Origin: Thamnaconus septentrionalis
Taxonomy: Eukaryota; Chordata; Actinopteri; Tetraodontiformes; Monacanthidae
Assembly (NCBI GenBank): GCA_009823395.1
Contig: CM020514.1
Coordinates: forward strand, 11,686,466-11,750,465
DNA length: 64,000 nucleotides
Reading direction: 5' to 3'
The notes beneath the pieces are model-generated. The model was not told where the DNA came from, did not search any database, and was given only the letters and a program-made list of their open reading frames with translations. Numbering within the stretch: the stretch's first letter is position 1; each line of letters opens with the position of its first letter. The translations under genes were made by a program, and so were the position numbers. Below are positions 49,608 to 63,029 of this stretch, in pieces.

Positions 49608-52600
49608 ACCTGCGTCATTATTATTAACACCAGTCATGTTGCAGATGCTTTTGGGGTTTCAATTAAAAGGTTCACATTTTCTGGAAATATTGTTTGTGTT
49701 GAGATTTCAAACAGCAGCAACAACAACAACCAAAAAAAAACAACTCATCCGTCAGCCTTCAGACCAACCGTGTCCACGTTGACGACTATAAATAAAATAT
49801 GACTCACGCGCAGACCCCCCTTTATTTTTCATCCTGCACTGCAGCGGCGCGGCCTCGCGCACACCATCCATCCAGCAGCATTACTGAGCCTTTTTACAGC
49901 CTCCTGGATCAAAGGAGGTTGGGGCTGGGGGGGATGGTATCAGAGAGGTATGAATGCCCTTCATGACATCAGAAAGGGGTGATGCCTAGGAATCTCTTCT
50001 GAAAAGGGGAACAAGCAAAAGAAGCGTCAGCGTGACCTTCATGGGGAGCTGATTGACAGAGTAGAGGCACGTATTGTTGTTTCAGAGGCACCAGTGGAAT
50101 AAGTTTGTGTTAAAATGTAGATTTTTATGGGTTGTAAAACTAACGTGGGTCAAACTGGGTCAGCCTGTAACGTTCCACAGCATGCAACTAGTTAATTCAG
50201 TCTGATTTTGTATCTGGGCAGATACTGACCGTCTATTCTGAGTGCATTTCAATGAGTCACACAGCGCTGAGCTACATCTTGCTCTTATTTTCACTTTGTT
50301 TGTGGAAACCCAATTCCATTTATTTGTTTTCGCTTAACAGTCCATCTGATTATTACGATTCTTTTTTCCTTCCATGTCTTCACAATGCAATGTCAGTTTT
50401 TTTTTTGCTTTGTTTTTGCGGATGTTCCTCATTGTAATGAAATCAATTGAAACTTGTCGCACTTCATTAGCGACGCGTCTTTTCACGTCACGTTGCGGGA
50501 AAAACAAAAGAAGCAGCGCCGATTCTTGGCAGGATATAAATATTCGACTTAGACGGAGTCGTTTCAAAAGGCTCGCTCAGACACTCTTGTGAACTCGCGG
50601 CAGCCCCTTTGTGCTGCTTCCTCCAAATTATTTTAAAACGCCGGCCGCGTGTGAAGCGGTTCATCTTAAAATCACACAGCTTGACTGCGGAGAAATCGGC
50701 CGCCAGCCTGCTGTGTAACACACCGTGTATCTCCTCCGCGGCGTGGATCACTTGCACCGCCATGGCGAATCAGATTTCGTCAGAGTGTCGTCTCACTCTG
50801 CCCCGCTCACTGACAGATATTCTGCGGGAAAAACCCACCGTGTTTTTCTCCACCGCCGCCGCCGTCCCTACATCCCCAGCGCCGCTCTTTACTATTCACT
50901 GTCATCTCCCTTGGAGCCGCCTCCTCATCCGGCTGCCGGGTGCATGCATGCCCACTCGTGGCCCTGAACAGACTGGAGACCAAAGATATTAATGTTAATA
51001 ATCCTTGGAGAGATGAATGAGAGGAGGGAAGAGCGCAAAGTATTCCTCTGAAATTTGAAAGATCAGTCCAGCCGTCGCCGCCGAATGGCTCAAATTCCTT
51101 GACTTTGAAAATCTCATTCATCCGTCTCGCTGCCCCGTCCTGCGTGGAATTCTTCAGGAACATTCAGCCGTCCTGGTGGATGAAGAGGCAGGAGGTCAGA
51201 GAGCAAGAAGCTCTGAGAAACTGTGAAAGAAGACCCCGAAGGAGAGGTTGAAAACAGTATCTGCTGCGAAAAAGAGTGAGGATGCTGCTATGGGAACATG
51301 ATCTTATTTTCACATGAAAAGAAGAATAAATAAAATCCTTTTTTTTTTTGTGGACAACCTTGTCCCGCTCTACTCCTGACGGGCTTTTGGAAGGAGTTGA
51401 ATAAAACACAGCGGTGCACCGCGACTGAATATTTCCGCACACGTCAGCAGGAAACACTTCTTATCGATGCACTCGGAGGTCACTGACACAAGGTTGACAC
51501 CGTCAAGTTCTTTCGACGGGCTCTTTCTCAGATGGACGCTGGATATAAGTGTGAAGGTCTTGGGAAAGGTTCCATCTGGCTCAGATTTGACACATGGAAA
51601 GTGGATTCTAATGACTTAAAGTGCAGCATGCACGTTGGGACTACAAGTAATTAAACTGTTTATTTTTCATTTTTCATCAACACCCCCAAAAAAGCATAAT
51701 GAACTTGTGTCCTCACCATTGTTGTTTTGCTGTTTTCAAAGGTCAGTCCCTGCCTCTTGTTAAGCACCAGCATACTGTTTTGTTTTTGTGTCCATTTTCT
51801 TTTTTTGGCCACATGATTAAGGAGCCCTGCATAGGTCGTGACCTTCCCGCATGCAACCGTGAAGATAAGAGCAGTGTGGGTGTGCGAGATGGATCGGCTG
51901 TGATGGTCTTGGAGGTGGCGGCGTCCACGCAGGACTGGATGTATGAGGAGTTACGGCTGGAGGAGCTCTCACCTTGCCGCTACATCAAGATAGATACTGT
52001 GCACGTGAGCGTGTGCGTCTGTCTGTGGGAGAGAGAGAGAGAGATGTGTGTGTGTGAGTTTTTATTTTATGCATTGTCAGGACTATAATACATTTCAAAC
52101 CAGCAGAGCAAAATTTTGACCAGTCATTTTCACCTTTTACAGTTTGTTTGACATTTTAAGGTGAACACTTACAATGTGTATAAAGTATAGAGTGAGGTTA
52201 GATTAGGTTAGTTACAAAAGAACGGAAAATGAATGGAAGTCAACACAAGACAGAAGAAAGAACAAACCAGCTTGTGATTGTGTGACAAATGAGAGCAAAT
52301 TGGACAAATGAGAGCTGGAGACGTCATTCACACAATCAAAAGCCAGGATACTCAAACAAGTCGCACTTGTCTCACTCTCTCCTTCTCGCTCTCTCACACA
52401 CACACAGACACACACACAGCTAACAAGCATGAATCACCATTTGCATTTCAAAGTAACGAGGTGCAGGGAGAGGGGCACAAAATTATGCATTTTGTGCACT
52501 TTGAAATGGAGATTTGCCTAAAGACCAGAAAAATAGTGTTTACCTTTCCCAAAGAGGGGATCGAAAATGATCCCGTTTATTTCCTGTGTATCTGCGGCGC

Positions 52601-53509
52601 AGAGGCGCACCGTCTCCCTCAGCGTCAGAGGACTGAGAGCGTCGTCATGTGGTTCACATTCCCGCTCGCGCAAACATTGCAACGCTTTCGCTGCGTCGCC
52701 AAGGTTGAACGAATCATTTGAGCCCAATAACAAAACCGCGAACATTCTGTCAAGATTTCTAAGATGTCACGCTCCAACCTTTTCTCACATTCGCTCTATG
52801 GGTATTCGAAGGCTCAAGGCAGGATTTTATGAATTTATTTATCCTGGAACATCTTTTCAGACTTTTTTTTTTAAATACTGACTTTATTAGAATCAACAGG
52901 ATATTCACAGCTGATGGCAAATTAAAAGACTGTCGAATATGCATCGTAAGAGATGTGTTAATCATCTCACAGAGGTTCCCTTTGTGCCTCTTTAATGTTT
53001 GTTTTTTATCTCCAAAACATCCGAAACATCACAGTATTGCATAACACCGCGCTACAAACAAAACGTTACGTAACAATAAACAGTGTAAATGTGCAATAAT
53101 TAGCAGATTCTTTCAGCTGTCACTTCCTCTCGTGTAGTACAAATGAGCCTTAATGAAGTGTTAAATTGATGGCTGCAGGCAACCCATGCGCTTACCGCTA
53201 TCAATTAATCGTACACAAAGAGGTGTGTGTTTGCGCGAGATAGGAAGCGGGCATTTTTTATTTTACTATTATTATTATACGCCCCGACAGCCAGACCACA
53301 GCGGATAGTGGCTCAGTGTCTCGCAGGCGCTACATGATCTAATGAGCCGGCGTGGACTCTGCCGCAGATTCACTTTCAGAGCTGTTGCTTTAACACATTG
53401 AAATGTCAGATGTTTGAATTCAGCTCAGCATTATTCTCAGTTTGTTCAACATTAGGCTGCCATTACTATACTGCTACTACGACTACTATACGGACATAGC
53501 CTATGAATT

Positions 53510-53695
53510 TAAGGTCTCTTCTTCATTCTCCTGACAATTGACATTGCAGTTTCTCAATGAAGGCATCAAACCTACATATGAACACACATGGATTTATGTA
53601 GGAAACAAAAGTGTTAAATAACCCAAACAAATTTTATATTTAAATTGTATTTTTTGCATGAGAAGATGTGTGCAAACCTTTGACTGGTAGTGTAT
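53510..53695. mobile_element. Tc1/mariner-like transposon remnant, internally deleted
   Basis: The right end (53669-53695) reads GTGTGCAAACCTTTGACTGG then TAGTGTA, the reverse of the typical fish Tc1-like terminus (ACTACCAGTCAAAGGTTTG). The left part contains GAAGGCATCAAACC, ATATGAACACACATGG and GTGTTAAATAACCC, the usual sequence inside the opposite terminal repeat. The transposase region is absent and the left terminus is degraded, so the element is dead. TA dinucleotides flank the right end. Confidence 0.78.
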
Positions 53696-54518
53696 ATATG
53701 CTCGTTTTGATCAGACGAACCACACTGAATGTGTGAAGTCAAGTCAAGACGCAACCGCAGTGCAAACGTCTATGTTTTTCCAGTTTCAATCGTGATCATA
53801 GAGAAACAGACCAACAACCGGGTCTGTCAGCTGGCAACATGGAATGGAACCTTTGACGCTTGGATGAATGATTCTAGTGGTGGAGAAAAAAAAAAATTCT
53901 CTTCAGATTTTTCTACATTGATGTTTCAGATCAAAAAGAAGAGAAAGTGTGGCACAATTGAGTCTGAACATTAAAATCCCAGCCAGTTGAAAATGGAGAA
54001 CATTAAACAACACGACATCATTGTTTGATTGAAGTTTCTGGCGCTCACGTTGACATTCCACTCAATCGAAACCATCATCCAAAAATACTGAGCGTACAGC
54101 TCGTCTCTCGTCGTACCATTTGCCAATGTTGCCGCAACACAAGTTTTTTGGTGGTGGTAGTGGTGGTGGGGGATCACTCTAAGAAAATGACTAGATGGTT
54201 TGATAAAGATTGCCTCCCTGCTCATAAAAACAGAACAATTCCGGGTTCATTAGCAAGCTAATGTAGCTTGGCAGCTTACAACCGACGCTACAGCTGACAA
54301 AGAGCAGTTAATGGCGTGAAGTCTACTTAGTGGGATTGTCAATCGCTCCCAGTCTCGTCAGGTTTTTCTCTACACTACATTTAGCACCTGATGTGCTCTC
54401 AGCAGTCCGCGGCGTCTTCGTGTTTTTGTGCGTACGAAAGCGCAAATATTCTCGCCTCAAAGCCATTCGTCATCAACGGAGTGAAGCAACAGCATAAACT
54501 TTTTTGGGCGACTTTCGA

Positions 54519-54530
54519 AGGTGACGTCAC
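54519..54530. promoter_or_regulatory. Perfect palindrome containing a CRE core
   Basis: GGTGACGTCACC holds TGACGTCA, the full cAMP-response element. It could be chance or part of a repeat; no promoter is seen beside it. Position is exact to within a few bases. Confidence 0.35.
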
Positions 54531-56129
54531 CTTGAGCCTGACAAGGATGAGTTTGAAATAAAGGTCAGGCTGCTGCCTGCACGTGGTCAAAAATTAGCAC
54601 GTGCTCCTTTAAATGTTTACTCGCTGAGCTCGAGATGGTGTTGAACGAGGTTTCGACTGCCGCGCTATCCAGCGTTCTGGAATTCTCTGCGTTAAATGAA
54701 GAGTGACGCGAGGAGAGAGGGTTTTTTTTGATTGTCAGCTTCATTTAACTGCTCCAGCGTCTTACTCTCCAGGTTCCCTTTGATTCGGCCGTGCTCGTAC
54801 CTTCAGGCCGTCCGTGTGCGTGTCAGTCAAGGGCGGCTTATCGGCGGCACGTGATTCTAGCAGCGCCGCTTGACTCCCCCCACCCCCACCCTTCCCTTGC
54901 ATAAATTTCCATAAGCGAACTCTCCCTGAGCGCTTGTGACTGCATCAATTTGGCTCCTCTTTAACCGCTGCGATGGCCGTTTAACACGTCTGAATAAGGT
55001 ATTAAGGGAATTATGTGGTCGAGGTCTGAAAAGGGTGAGCGCAACAAAAGCGACTGTGAAGTGCGGCGAGAGAGGAAGAAGAGGAGTGATGAGCGGGAGA
55101 AATGGAACATGTTGGCATTTGGTCTCTTGGCTTGTTCCTCTTTCCTGCAGATGTAAGTTGAGTTGAGAGTTGCTTCACATTAGAGGTCCTGGTTAGGGCT
55201 GGAGGTGGACTTTAGGAATCAGCCGTTGCAGTTCTGGAACCAGTCAAGCCTCCTGACACCACCTACTCATACTGGCAGAGCTGCTGCATCAGAAGAATCT
55301 GTTGCCCCTGAATGTCTTCTGCTTCGCAGAATTCCAAATGTTAATCAGTCACTTGTGAGCTGTTTCCTGTCCTGACTGGAGCGGCTCAGTCAGTAATTGA
55401 GGGACTGAATGACGATTGTGTCAACCAGAGGGATGTGTCGGGGACCCCTGCAGATTGGCCAGTTTATGTTTGTTTTATTTGATATGGGCATCAGAAATAT
55501 AATAACAATGTCGCAGTGGACAGATCAGATGTTTTGCTTTAGTGTTTTTAGCATACGTGCTTATTTTTTTTATACCAGTCCAATGGTGGCTTTTCTAAAA
55601 ACATAGATTAAACAATAATATGAGAGGAAATAGATAAGATGTGTGAATGTAGCAGAATTATTAATAACAATAAATAAAAACAAAAAACAACCAAGAAGAC
55701 AATAAAGTTAAAAGTCCTTATTTATACATGTGAGCACTGCACTGCACTGCACTGTACTGTTTCACAGGTGAACTGCTTTCATTGAATGATTTCCTGGTTT
55801 CTGATTGGTTGGCCCGTTCTGATCCAAATCCACCTGCTAACAGACCCACATTAGACAGCAGCCCACCGGGACGGTGCCCCCAATTTGCCAGATGGCCGCT
55901 CTGTGAACCTGCACCTGGGCCCACCTTCATCCCCAAAGCCTGCTTCACCTAATTAGTGCGAACACACTTGACCTGTACTTGGGTTGAACTGTGCCTCGAT
56001 CTGCATAAAGTGACGGTGATCTGGAGCACGACTCACGTGTCGTCTGGCGCGACTCACTGACAGTTGGGCTCATGTGAGGAATTGGGCAGCACTGCCTCCC
56101 CTGTCTCTCCAAAAAAAAATACAATATGG

Positions 56130-56420
56130 CAATAAGGAATGGAGGTAGATCGGGTTGTCCAATGACCGAAAGGTTGGCGGTTCAAATCCCACTCAATCCC
56201 AGTCTCTCATTGTGTCCTTGGGCAAGACACTTGATCCACATTGCCTCGTGTGAATGTGAGTGGATGTTTGGTGGTGGTCAGAGGCGTCCACACTTCCGTC
56301 AGTCTGTCCCAGGGCAGCTGTGGCTACACATGGAGTTTACCACCTCCAGTGTGAATGTGGTGTGAATGAATAATGGGTCCAATGTAAAGTGCTTTGAGTG
56401 CCTAGAAACGCGCTAAATAA
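56130..56420 (+). mobile_element. tRNA-derived SINE (fish V-SINE-like)
   Basis: The 5' part has a tRNA-like RNA polymerase III promoter: an A-box-like GGTAGATCGGG, then a B box GGTTCAAATCC at about 56178. The body contains TGTCCTTGGGCAAGACACTT, a block I recall from fish SINEs. The tail is AAAGTGCTTTGAGTGCCTAG followed by AAACGCGCTAAATAAAT. No coding capacity. The limits are approximate and the family name is from memory. Confidence 0.8.
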
Positions 56421-57679
56421 ATATCCTTTATGTGAATCTGAATTACAATCAGTGCCAAAGCGCAGCTCTTTTATTCCTTCACCGCGTGCAGCCTTTTTAG
56501 TCCGTGACCTCTGAAAGACTTCACCAGCTCTAGTCAGGCACATCGCAATGATCAAAAAAGGAGGAAGAAAAAGAAACATTTGTAGTTTCAAGTTCACTCC
56601 CCAAGCTTTTGCTTGAGTGGAAATGTGTCCCCCCCCCCCCCCGCAATGAAGCAATTGGCGCAGTAGTGATAACATGATGAAACAATCATAAAAAAAAAGA
56701 TTTGTACCCTTTTGCACTTTGATCAAAAAAGTGCAGCCCGGAGGGGTTTTTCCGCGCGCGCTCGTGATTTGTTCTAGATTAACATCAAAAGCATCGCATC
56801 CATCATGTCACGGATGAAACAGGGCTCACGTGACTGCGTTTGAATTGTGATAAACACACCACCGATGCCAGTTCACAACGTTTGTCACGACTTTTGTCAT
56901 GCCACCGGTTGCATTTGTTGCACGGCCTGGCTTTTTTTGCCTCCCTGGAGACAAACGGTGAAATTGAAGGGCAGACCGAGAGGAGTCGGATGGGGAGAGG
57001 GCCGGGGGGGGCCGGGGGTGGGGGGCACAACACCCCGGAGCGACGGAGCAGGAAGAAAAACAGACAGAGGAAGACGGAGAGACAGGAAGCATGTGACGGC
57101 GAGGGAAGCCTGCCAGGTGGACCAGAAGATGGTCTCGCACGGGGAGGAGGTGTTGGACAACAGTAGTGGAGATAGACAACGTTGTGATCACACCAGAGCT
57201 GAAACCTGATTGGCCAATTTCCTCTCCGGTGGCGTGAAGGACTGGCTCCGTCCACTCAGAGGAGGGGGTCCCTGGGCTGGGTGATCCTCAGTTTGTGTTG
57301 CCTTCGACTTCTGCGCTGCTGCATGTGTGCACTTGCCCCCGCCGGTGTGTGTAGCTGTGCGTGTTTGTCTCTCCCCCTCGGCCCTGCAGCGCGACATTCC
57401 TGCCGCTTCTCCGCCGTGTTTACGCTGGGATTCATTCAGCCCTCTGGATTGGACGTCCCGCGCTGGTCCCGTGCCGTTGGGTTTTTGCAGGCGCTCGACA
57501 TTCCAACGTGGTTTCAACATTCGGCAAATAGAGATTGCTGACGTGTGATCAAGTAGATACACTCGGTGCAGTTTGGGTTTTTTTTTAATTAGATTTCAGA
57601 TGAGGCTGAAGTCTCGTGGCAGCATGTAAGGAGAAAATCTTCCTTGTTTGAAACAAAGCGAGAACACGAGACGTCACAG

Positions 57680-58002
57680 TAGCTGCGTTTCCATTACAGT
57701 TTTTCGCAAAATAAAAGCGATATTTCTAAAATTTCGACAAAGAACAATTGCAATTTGCAGGTGTTTCCATTGAATGGTGCAAAGCGCACAAGCCGCAATT
57801 AGAGTTTGCGGGATTTTACGAGAATTATGTTTGCTTTTGTTTGTTTACGTCTGTTTGCTGTCAAGAGTGGTTGTTATATTCTTCTCTTTGATTACTTGTA
57901 AAAAAAAATATTCCGTAAACCTTTTAGCGATGTTTGAGAGGTTTTTTGATTTATGGCGATATTTAGGTTTTGCGCAATTGTGAGATAATGGAAACGCAGC
58001 TA
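57680..58002. mobile_element. Small non-autonomous DNA transposon (MITE) with GCTGCGTTTCCAT terminal repeats
   Basis: An element of about 323 bp. The left end TAGCTGCGTTTCCATTAC (57680-57697) pairs with its reverse complement at 57985-58002, 17 of 18 positions. The outermost TA on each side may be a TA target duplication. Internal sequence is AT-rich with no open frame of note. A second, diverged copy at 25710-25857 supports a dispersed family. TA duplication suggests the Tc1/mariner or Harbinger supergroup, but the superfamily is not established. Confidence 0.82.
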
Positions 58003-59729
58003 ATGTCTCTTTTTTCCTTCATGAGTTCCTCACCCACTTAGGGATCCAGTGGGCTTCCTGTTTACCTTACCTCACCTCACCTCACCTGTGTGCATGTTTG
58101 CATTCGGCGCACTCATTAAAAAGGCAGCGCAGCCAAGTCACGAATCCCACCACGTGGCCTTGCCTGCTCATTCATGAACGCAGAAATGTGCCCATAGTTA
58201 TTATTTTTATTTCTTTTACGTCATTTCAGCATTTGTTTATTTCCGTCCTTGAATCCTCCGCGGTTTCGTGTTTCTCTCCACCACGCGTTTATCCTTTAAG
58301 CTCTTTATATAGGTGCCCGTGATTGACACATTAAGCGCCGTTAACGGCCGCCGCTGTGCCTCAGCAGCCATCTGTCACTCAGGGGCCTCTATCGCCACAG
58401 TGACGGGGTCCTGAGAGGCGAGTGGACCAATGGAAAGGGCACGTCAATGACAGGGGCCTGTCACTCTGCAGCTTCACCTGCCCTTCCTCCCTCCGTCCCT
58501 CCCTCCCCCCTCTTCTCATCTCCTCATAGTTCATATTCCTTTATCGCTTCCGGGCTGGATGAAGGCTGCCTTGAGCTGTGCGATTAAAAGAAAAAAGTGT
58601 GAAAAGTCACACGCTGCTCATTTAAACTCCGGAGCAGTTCTGGCCAGTTACTGGAATCCCGGCGAGAGGAAAAGAGCGACTTCATTCTGAAGGCTCAGCC
58701 GGGGTGGGAGGTGTTTGAGCACCTGGTATAACAAGGTGACCACGTCTCACCCGCTTCAACCGCAGTCTTGTTTGGTTACCGGACTCCTTTATTTTGGCTG
58801 AGAACCTTTTTCCTGTGCAACGTGTGTTGAGCCGTCCCAAGTTTGGCTCGGCTGAGCTGAAATACACACAGGACTCATTTGTCTCCCAGCTGACTCACTT
58901 GGCTTCAGGATTCCACTTCCAGGAATCCGCTCTATCAACAAGTTTCCGTATATCCTCAAAGTCCAGATTTACAAGAACAAATGCCTGAAATGGATTTTAT
59001 TTTCATCCCCCAACACTCCTCCTCCAAGGTCATGAAACCTTATTGGCTCATCACATCAGAAGGGGGTTATGATCTGTGCTGGATCCAGCTGTCAGCAGCC
59101 AATAAAGTTCATTTTGGCACAGCTGTTACATAACTGGAGTCTTTTACCGGGAATAAAAGTCTCGCTTCAAAAAACAAATGAACTAGCCCTCACCTGAACG
59201 CTCATGTTTTGTGTTTATAAGTGATCTCAGAAAATAGTGGAAAACGTTTTCACCCTATTATTCTATCTGTCTTCTATATTTGAGGGGAAATCTCACAATT
59301 TCTGACTTCAGTGTGACAGGTCCCTCATTATTTATGAAATGTGCCTGTTCTCTGGGGGGGAAAAAGAACATCGTTATTTCTTCTCTTTCATCATTATGTC
59401 GTCTTTCTGGCTTGATATATTGAATCAGGTCGTCTGCGTTTCAAAGAAATACCTCAGGGCCAAAAGAAAATCAACTCAAAGGTATAAAATTTACTGTTTC
59501 AAACAACTGCAAAGTTCATTGGAGACAAGATGAATTATGATGGCGCAAAGATCAGGTGCTGACTTGTGTTGTTTCGCAAGTGACATGTGACACGACTGCA
59601 TCCTGTTTCCTGTTTGCCAGCAGTGACGCGCAAACTTTAACCTGGCGGCGTTATTTCACGCATCCATCTGGAAAAGACCCTTTGAAAACATATAGGAACC
59701 AGCTCCAATTGGTGCTGCCTTGACGAACC

Positions 59730-60120
59730 CAGTCATTCATTCATTCATTCATCCATCTTCTATACCCGCTTATTCCAATTCAGGGTCACGGGGGTCTGCT
59801 GGAGCCTATCCCAGCTGTCTTAGGGCGAAGGCAGGGTGACACCCTGGACAAGTCGCCAGTTCATCGCAGGGCCACATAGAGACAAACAACCATTCACACT
59901 CACATGCACACCTACGGACAATTTAGAATGTTCAATTGACCTCACATGCATGTTTTTGGAGTGTGGGAGGAAGCCGGAGAACCCGAGAGAACCCCCGCGA
60001 GACACGGGAGAACATGCAAAGTCCACACAGAAAGGTCACAGGCCCGGGCCCCGGAATCGAACCCACGACCTTCTTGCTGTGAGGCGGCAGCGCTAACCAC
60101 TGCGCCACCGGTGTCGCCCA
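59730..60120 (-). mobile_element. tRNA-derived SINE, minus strand, with (TGAA)n-type tail
   Basis: Read on the minus strand from 60120 it starts with a tRNA-like head: A box TGGCGCAGTGGTTAGCGC, then B box GGTTCGATTCC (about 60055-60065). The body contains CATGTTCTCCCGTGTCTCGC, GGCTTCCTCCCACACTCC and AGCTGGGATAGGCTCCAGCA, followed by a GATGGATGAATGAATG tail at about 59730-59755. This is a very common fish repeat by my recollection. Nearly full length, with no coding capacity. Confidence 0.85.
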
Positions 60121-61015
60121 CGAACCCAGTCATGGATGAAAAAAAATTAAACATATATTGTCGAGGAAAATATATGTCGCCTCCATGCTGACATCATTAG
60201 CAGTCCAGTCGCTTCTTTTCCTCTTCTTCTACTTTGCCTTCCTCTCCCTGTTTGCTCCTCTACACCAACTTGCAGGCCACTGCTTCCTCTTCCGAGGAAG
60301 CCGGCTGTCTGCAGAGTACAGCGATCGAGTGAAAGCGCTTCAGGTTTAGATTTAGCCAAGACGGATGTGCGTTGCAGCGGGAATAAAAACTTCCAGCAGC
60401 TGTTTTTTGCGAGATGAGACTCTGGTCGCCTGCAGGGTTTCTCCATGTGCGGCGCTTCACGTTAATATCCCTGCCATTTTGATGCATGCGGCGTCCGCGA
60501 CGTCATGCATTAGTTGTAGTTTGAGATTGATTAAGAATTCATTCTCCCATTAAGCTCTAACGCCCCGTCTCTGTTTTCTCTTCCACCCTCCCCCCATTCT
60601 CCACCCCACCCTCTTCAACAACTCCTGCTTCCACACCTCGGATGCTCCATCAGGTAAGACATTCATTCTTTTCACTTCTCTACTAGAGGCACAAAGAAAA
60701 GAGGGAAAAAAAACCCCGCCCGCTGTGTGTGTGTGCTCGTGTACATATTTCTTTCCTTTTGACGTCTCCACATTTTGGCTCGCAGCTCAGATGGAAACGA
60801 CTGCTATGAATATGCATGAAGTCCCTGAGCTTTCGGGCTGTCGCTGCTCCTCTCCGTCTCCGTCTCGCCGTTCTCTGTCGCTCTCCGCCGCTCTGCACAC
60901 TGGGAGCCTGACATTATGATACAGAAGTACCTCATGGGTGATACTCGCGAGGAATATTCAATGGGAGGATGAAAGTTTGTATGACATTGTACAAAAGTCT
61001 GAGGACAGATGAAAG

Positions 61016-61018
<3 letters not shown>

Positions 61019-61077
<59 letters not shown>

Positions 61078-61088
61078 TGTGTGTCTGT
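61019..61088. repeat. (GT)n microsatellite, about 60-70 bp
   Basis: Perfect GT run to about 61077, then GTCTGTG variants. Confidence 0.96.
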
Positions 61089-62098
61089 GAGCCTTCTGCA
61101 TATATATTACAAGTGTAATTCAGGTTGACAGCTTGTCTAAGATTGTGACAGCTACTCTGTTGCTGTGCCGTCCTTTGTAGAGTCACTCTTGCGTTATTAG
61201 AATTCGCAAACACACCCGGTTATGTAATCGCGATCACGTCGGGTCCTGTGAGATCTGTTTTTTAAAGTTTTTTCTTTTTTATTTCTTTTGCACCCTCTCG
61301 TTGCATTATAATGACAATTCTATGTGTTTTTTTAGTCTTTCATTTCATTTGTTTTAGCATATCAGAGTTTTTACTTATTCCACACAGGCTTCAGACTCCG
61401 AGTGGTCATCTATCTACACCTTCAGGTTGACTTCTTGTAAAATGAATTCACAAAGCATCATATTGCTGTTGTCCACAGCCACCGACTGCTTGACTCTGTA
61501 TTTTGGGCTCAGGGCCAAGTTTTTCATCAGTGGGCAATAACGATTAAGTTGAATTCAAATAAATATTAGAGGAGTCCATATCGGACGTTTCAAACGCTGT
61601 GGAAGTTACTGTATTGCATTGCCTGAGCCACGATGCAAAGCCAGTGCAGCTTTGTAATAGTCTCCGCTAATTCAATTTCAATGTATTTATTTTTCAAGAG
61701 GACAGTGTGCAGTGTACAGCACCCCATTTTGCAGGGATGTGATGTGGTTTACATCGGTGGTCCCCCTGCCAGTTGCTCTGAGCCCAGCACCTTTAAAAGG
61801 AGATCAACAACAGCAGTAAAGAGCAACAGCAATAAGCAGTTCATATTACAGTACAGCACAATGGTAATACACAATCATCAAAAACCAATGAATTAATAAA
61901 TAAAAATAAAAGAATATTAATATTACACATATCATGATGGCCTCTGGAATTAAAAACATGTGGTAGACAAGGAGGATGGGGGGCGGTGTGGGGTGTGTGG
62001 ATGGTGTGTCAAAAGTCAAAGCAGAAATCTGCAAGTTTCTTATGTATCAGCTTAAATTAAAGTTTATAAAAATGTATTCAAGATAAGATAAATGGACT

Positions 62099-62124
62099 CG
62101 TGTGTGTGTGTGTGTGTGTGTGTC
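62099..62124. repeat. (GT)n microsatellite
   Basis: Perfect GT run of about 25 bp, then TCTGCC variants. Confidence 0.93.
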
Positions 62125-62208
62125 TGCCTGTCTGTCTGCGTGCGTGTCTGACTTCACACAGGCCAAGTGGTGTTGTGTTACCTCGCTTTCTACTTCTCAG
62201 AAACTGCC

Positions 62209-62212
<4 letters not shown>

Positions 62213-62258
<46 letters not shown>
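62213..62258. repeat. (GT)n microsatellite
   Basis: Perfect GT run of about 46 bp. Confidence 0.95.
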
Positions 62259-62988
62259 TCCACTTCACCTGAGGTGTGTGTTGTATCATGAATTATAGAT
62301 GGAAAGTGAATCAATAGTGCACTGAATTACTGCCAGACTGTGTGTGAGCGCGCCCATGTGTGTGTGTGCGAGCATGTGTGCGTGTCTGTGTCAATGTGCT
62401 GATCTTTGCGTGAACTTGATTGTGCTCTGCCAGTTTTTTTTTTCTTCCTTGGCCTTCTTAATGCTTCATTTAATCGCTGATTGCTGTTGTTTATTTGCTT
62501 CCAAACATGATTAGAGACGTGCGTTAGCGTGTTTGCACTTGGAAACTTATCGTCATCTTTGGCTGGGTTAATCGTTTAATTAGCATAATCTGTGCACAAA
62601 TGTGTGCTTGTGTAGTGCTTGGGAGTCTGCCCTATTTAAACAAAAAAAAAACAAACAAAAAAAAAAACAGCGCGCGTGATAAAATGCTGCTCTCACAGCA
62701 GAGTGGAAAAAGAGCTCTGCAGATTTACTGTGCCGTTAACACACACACACACACTGAGTAAAGGGCTAGTGCCTCACCAAGGACGGGCGAGCTGCAGAGA
62801 GGTCGCGTAATCAAAGTTACAGGGCGCGAGCGTGAATGGGCGCGCACGTGTGTGCACGTGTGCGGCGGCGGCGGACGGGAGAGATGGACTGCGGGGACAG
62901 AAAATGGTTTTGGTTCTGGAGAAATGGATGGGAACATGAGCAGAGTGGAACGTCCTGTCCCATCTACCATCCTTCATGCTCGCACACA

Positions 62989-62998
62989 CTCTCTCTCT

Positions 62999-63028
<30 letters not shown>
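62989..63028. repeat. Compound (CT)n(CA)n repeat
   Basis: Short CT run followed by a CA run. Confidence 0.93.

Positions 63029-63029
<1 letters not shown>

Noticed and set aside
56150..56200. Possible functional tRNA gene (B box present)
   Set aside because: No cloverleaf with an acceptor stem can be formed, and the downstream body and tail are those of a SINE.
59942..60191. Open frames of 70-86 codons around 60 kb
   Set aside because: They lie in a tRNA-derived SINE and are translations of the repeat.
61640..61920. AT-rich stretch with AGAGGACAGTGTGCAGTG and CACCCCATTTTGCAGGG, possibly a retroposon fragment
   Set aside because: I have a vague resemblance to fish repeat tails but cannot define ends, promoter or tail, so it is not listed as an element.
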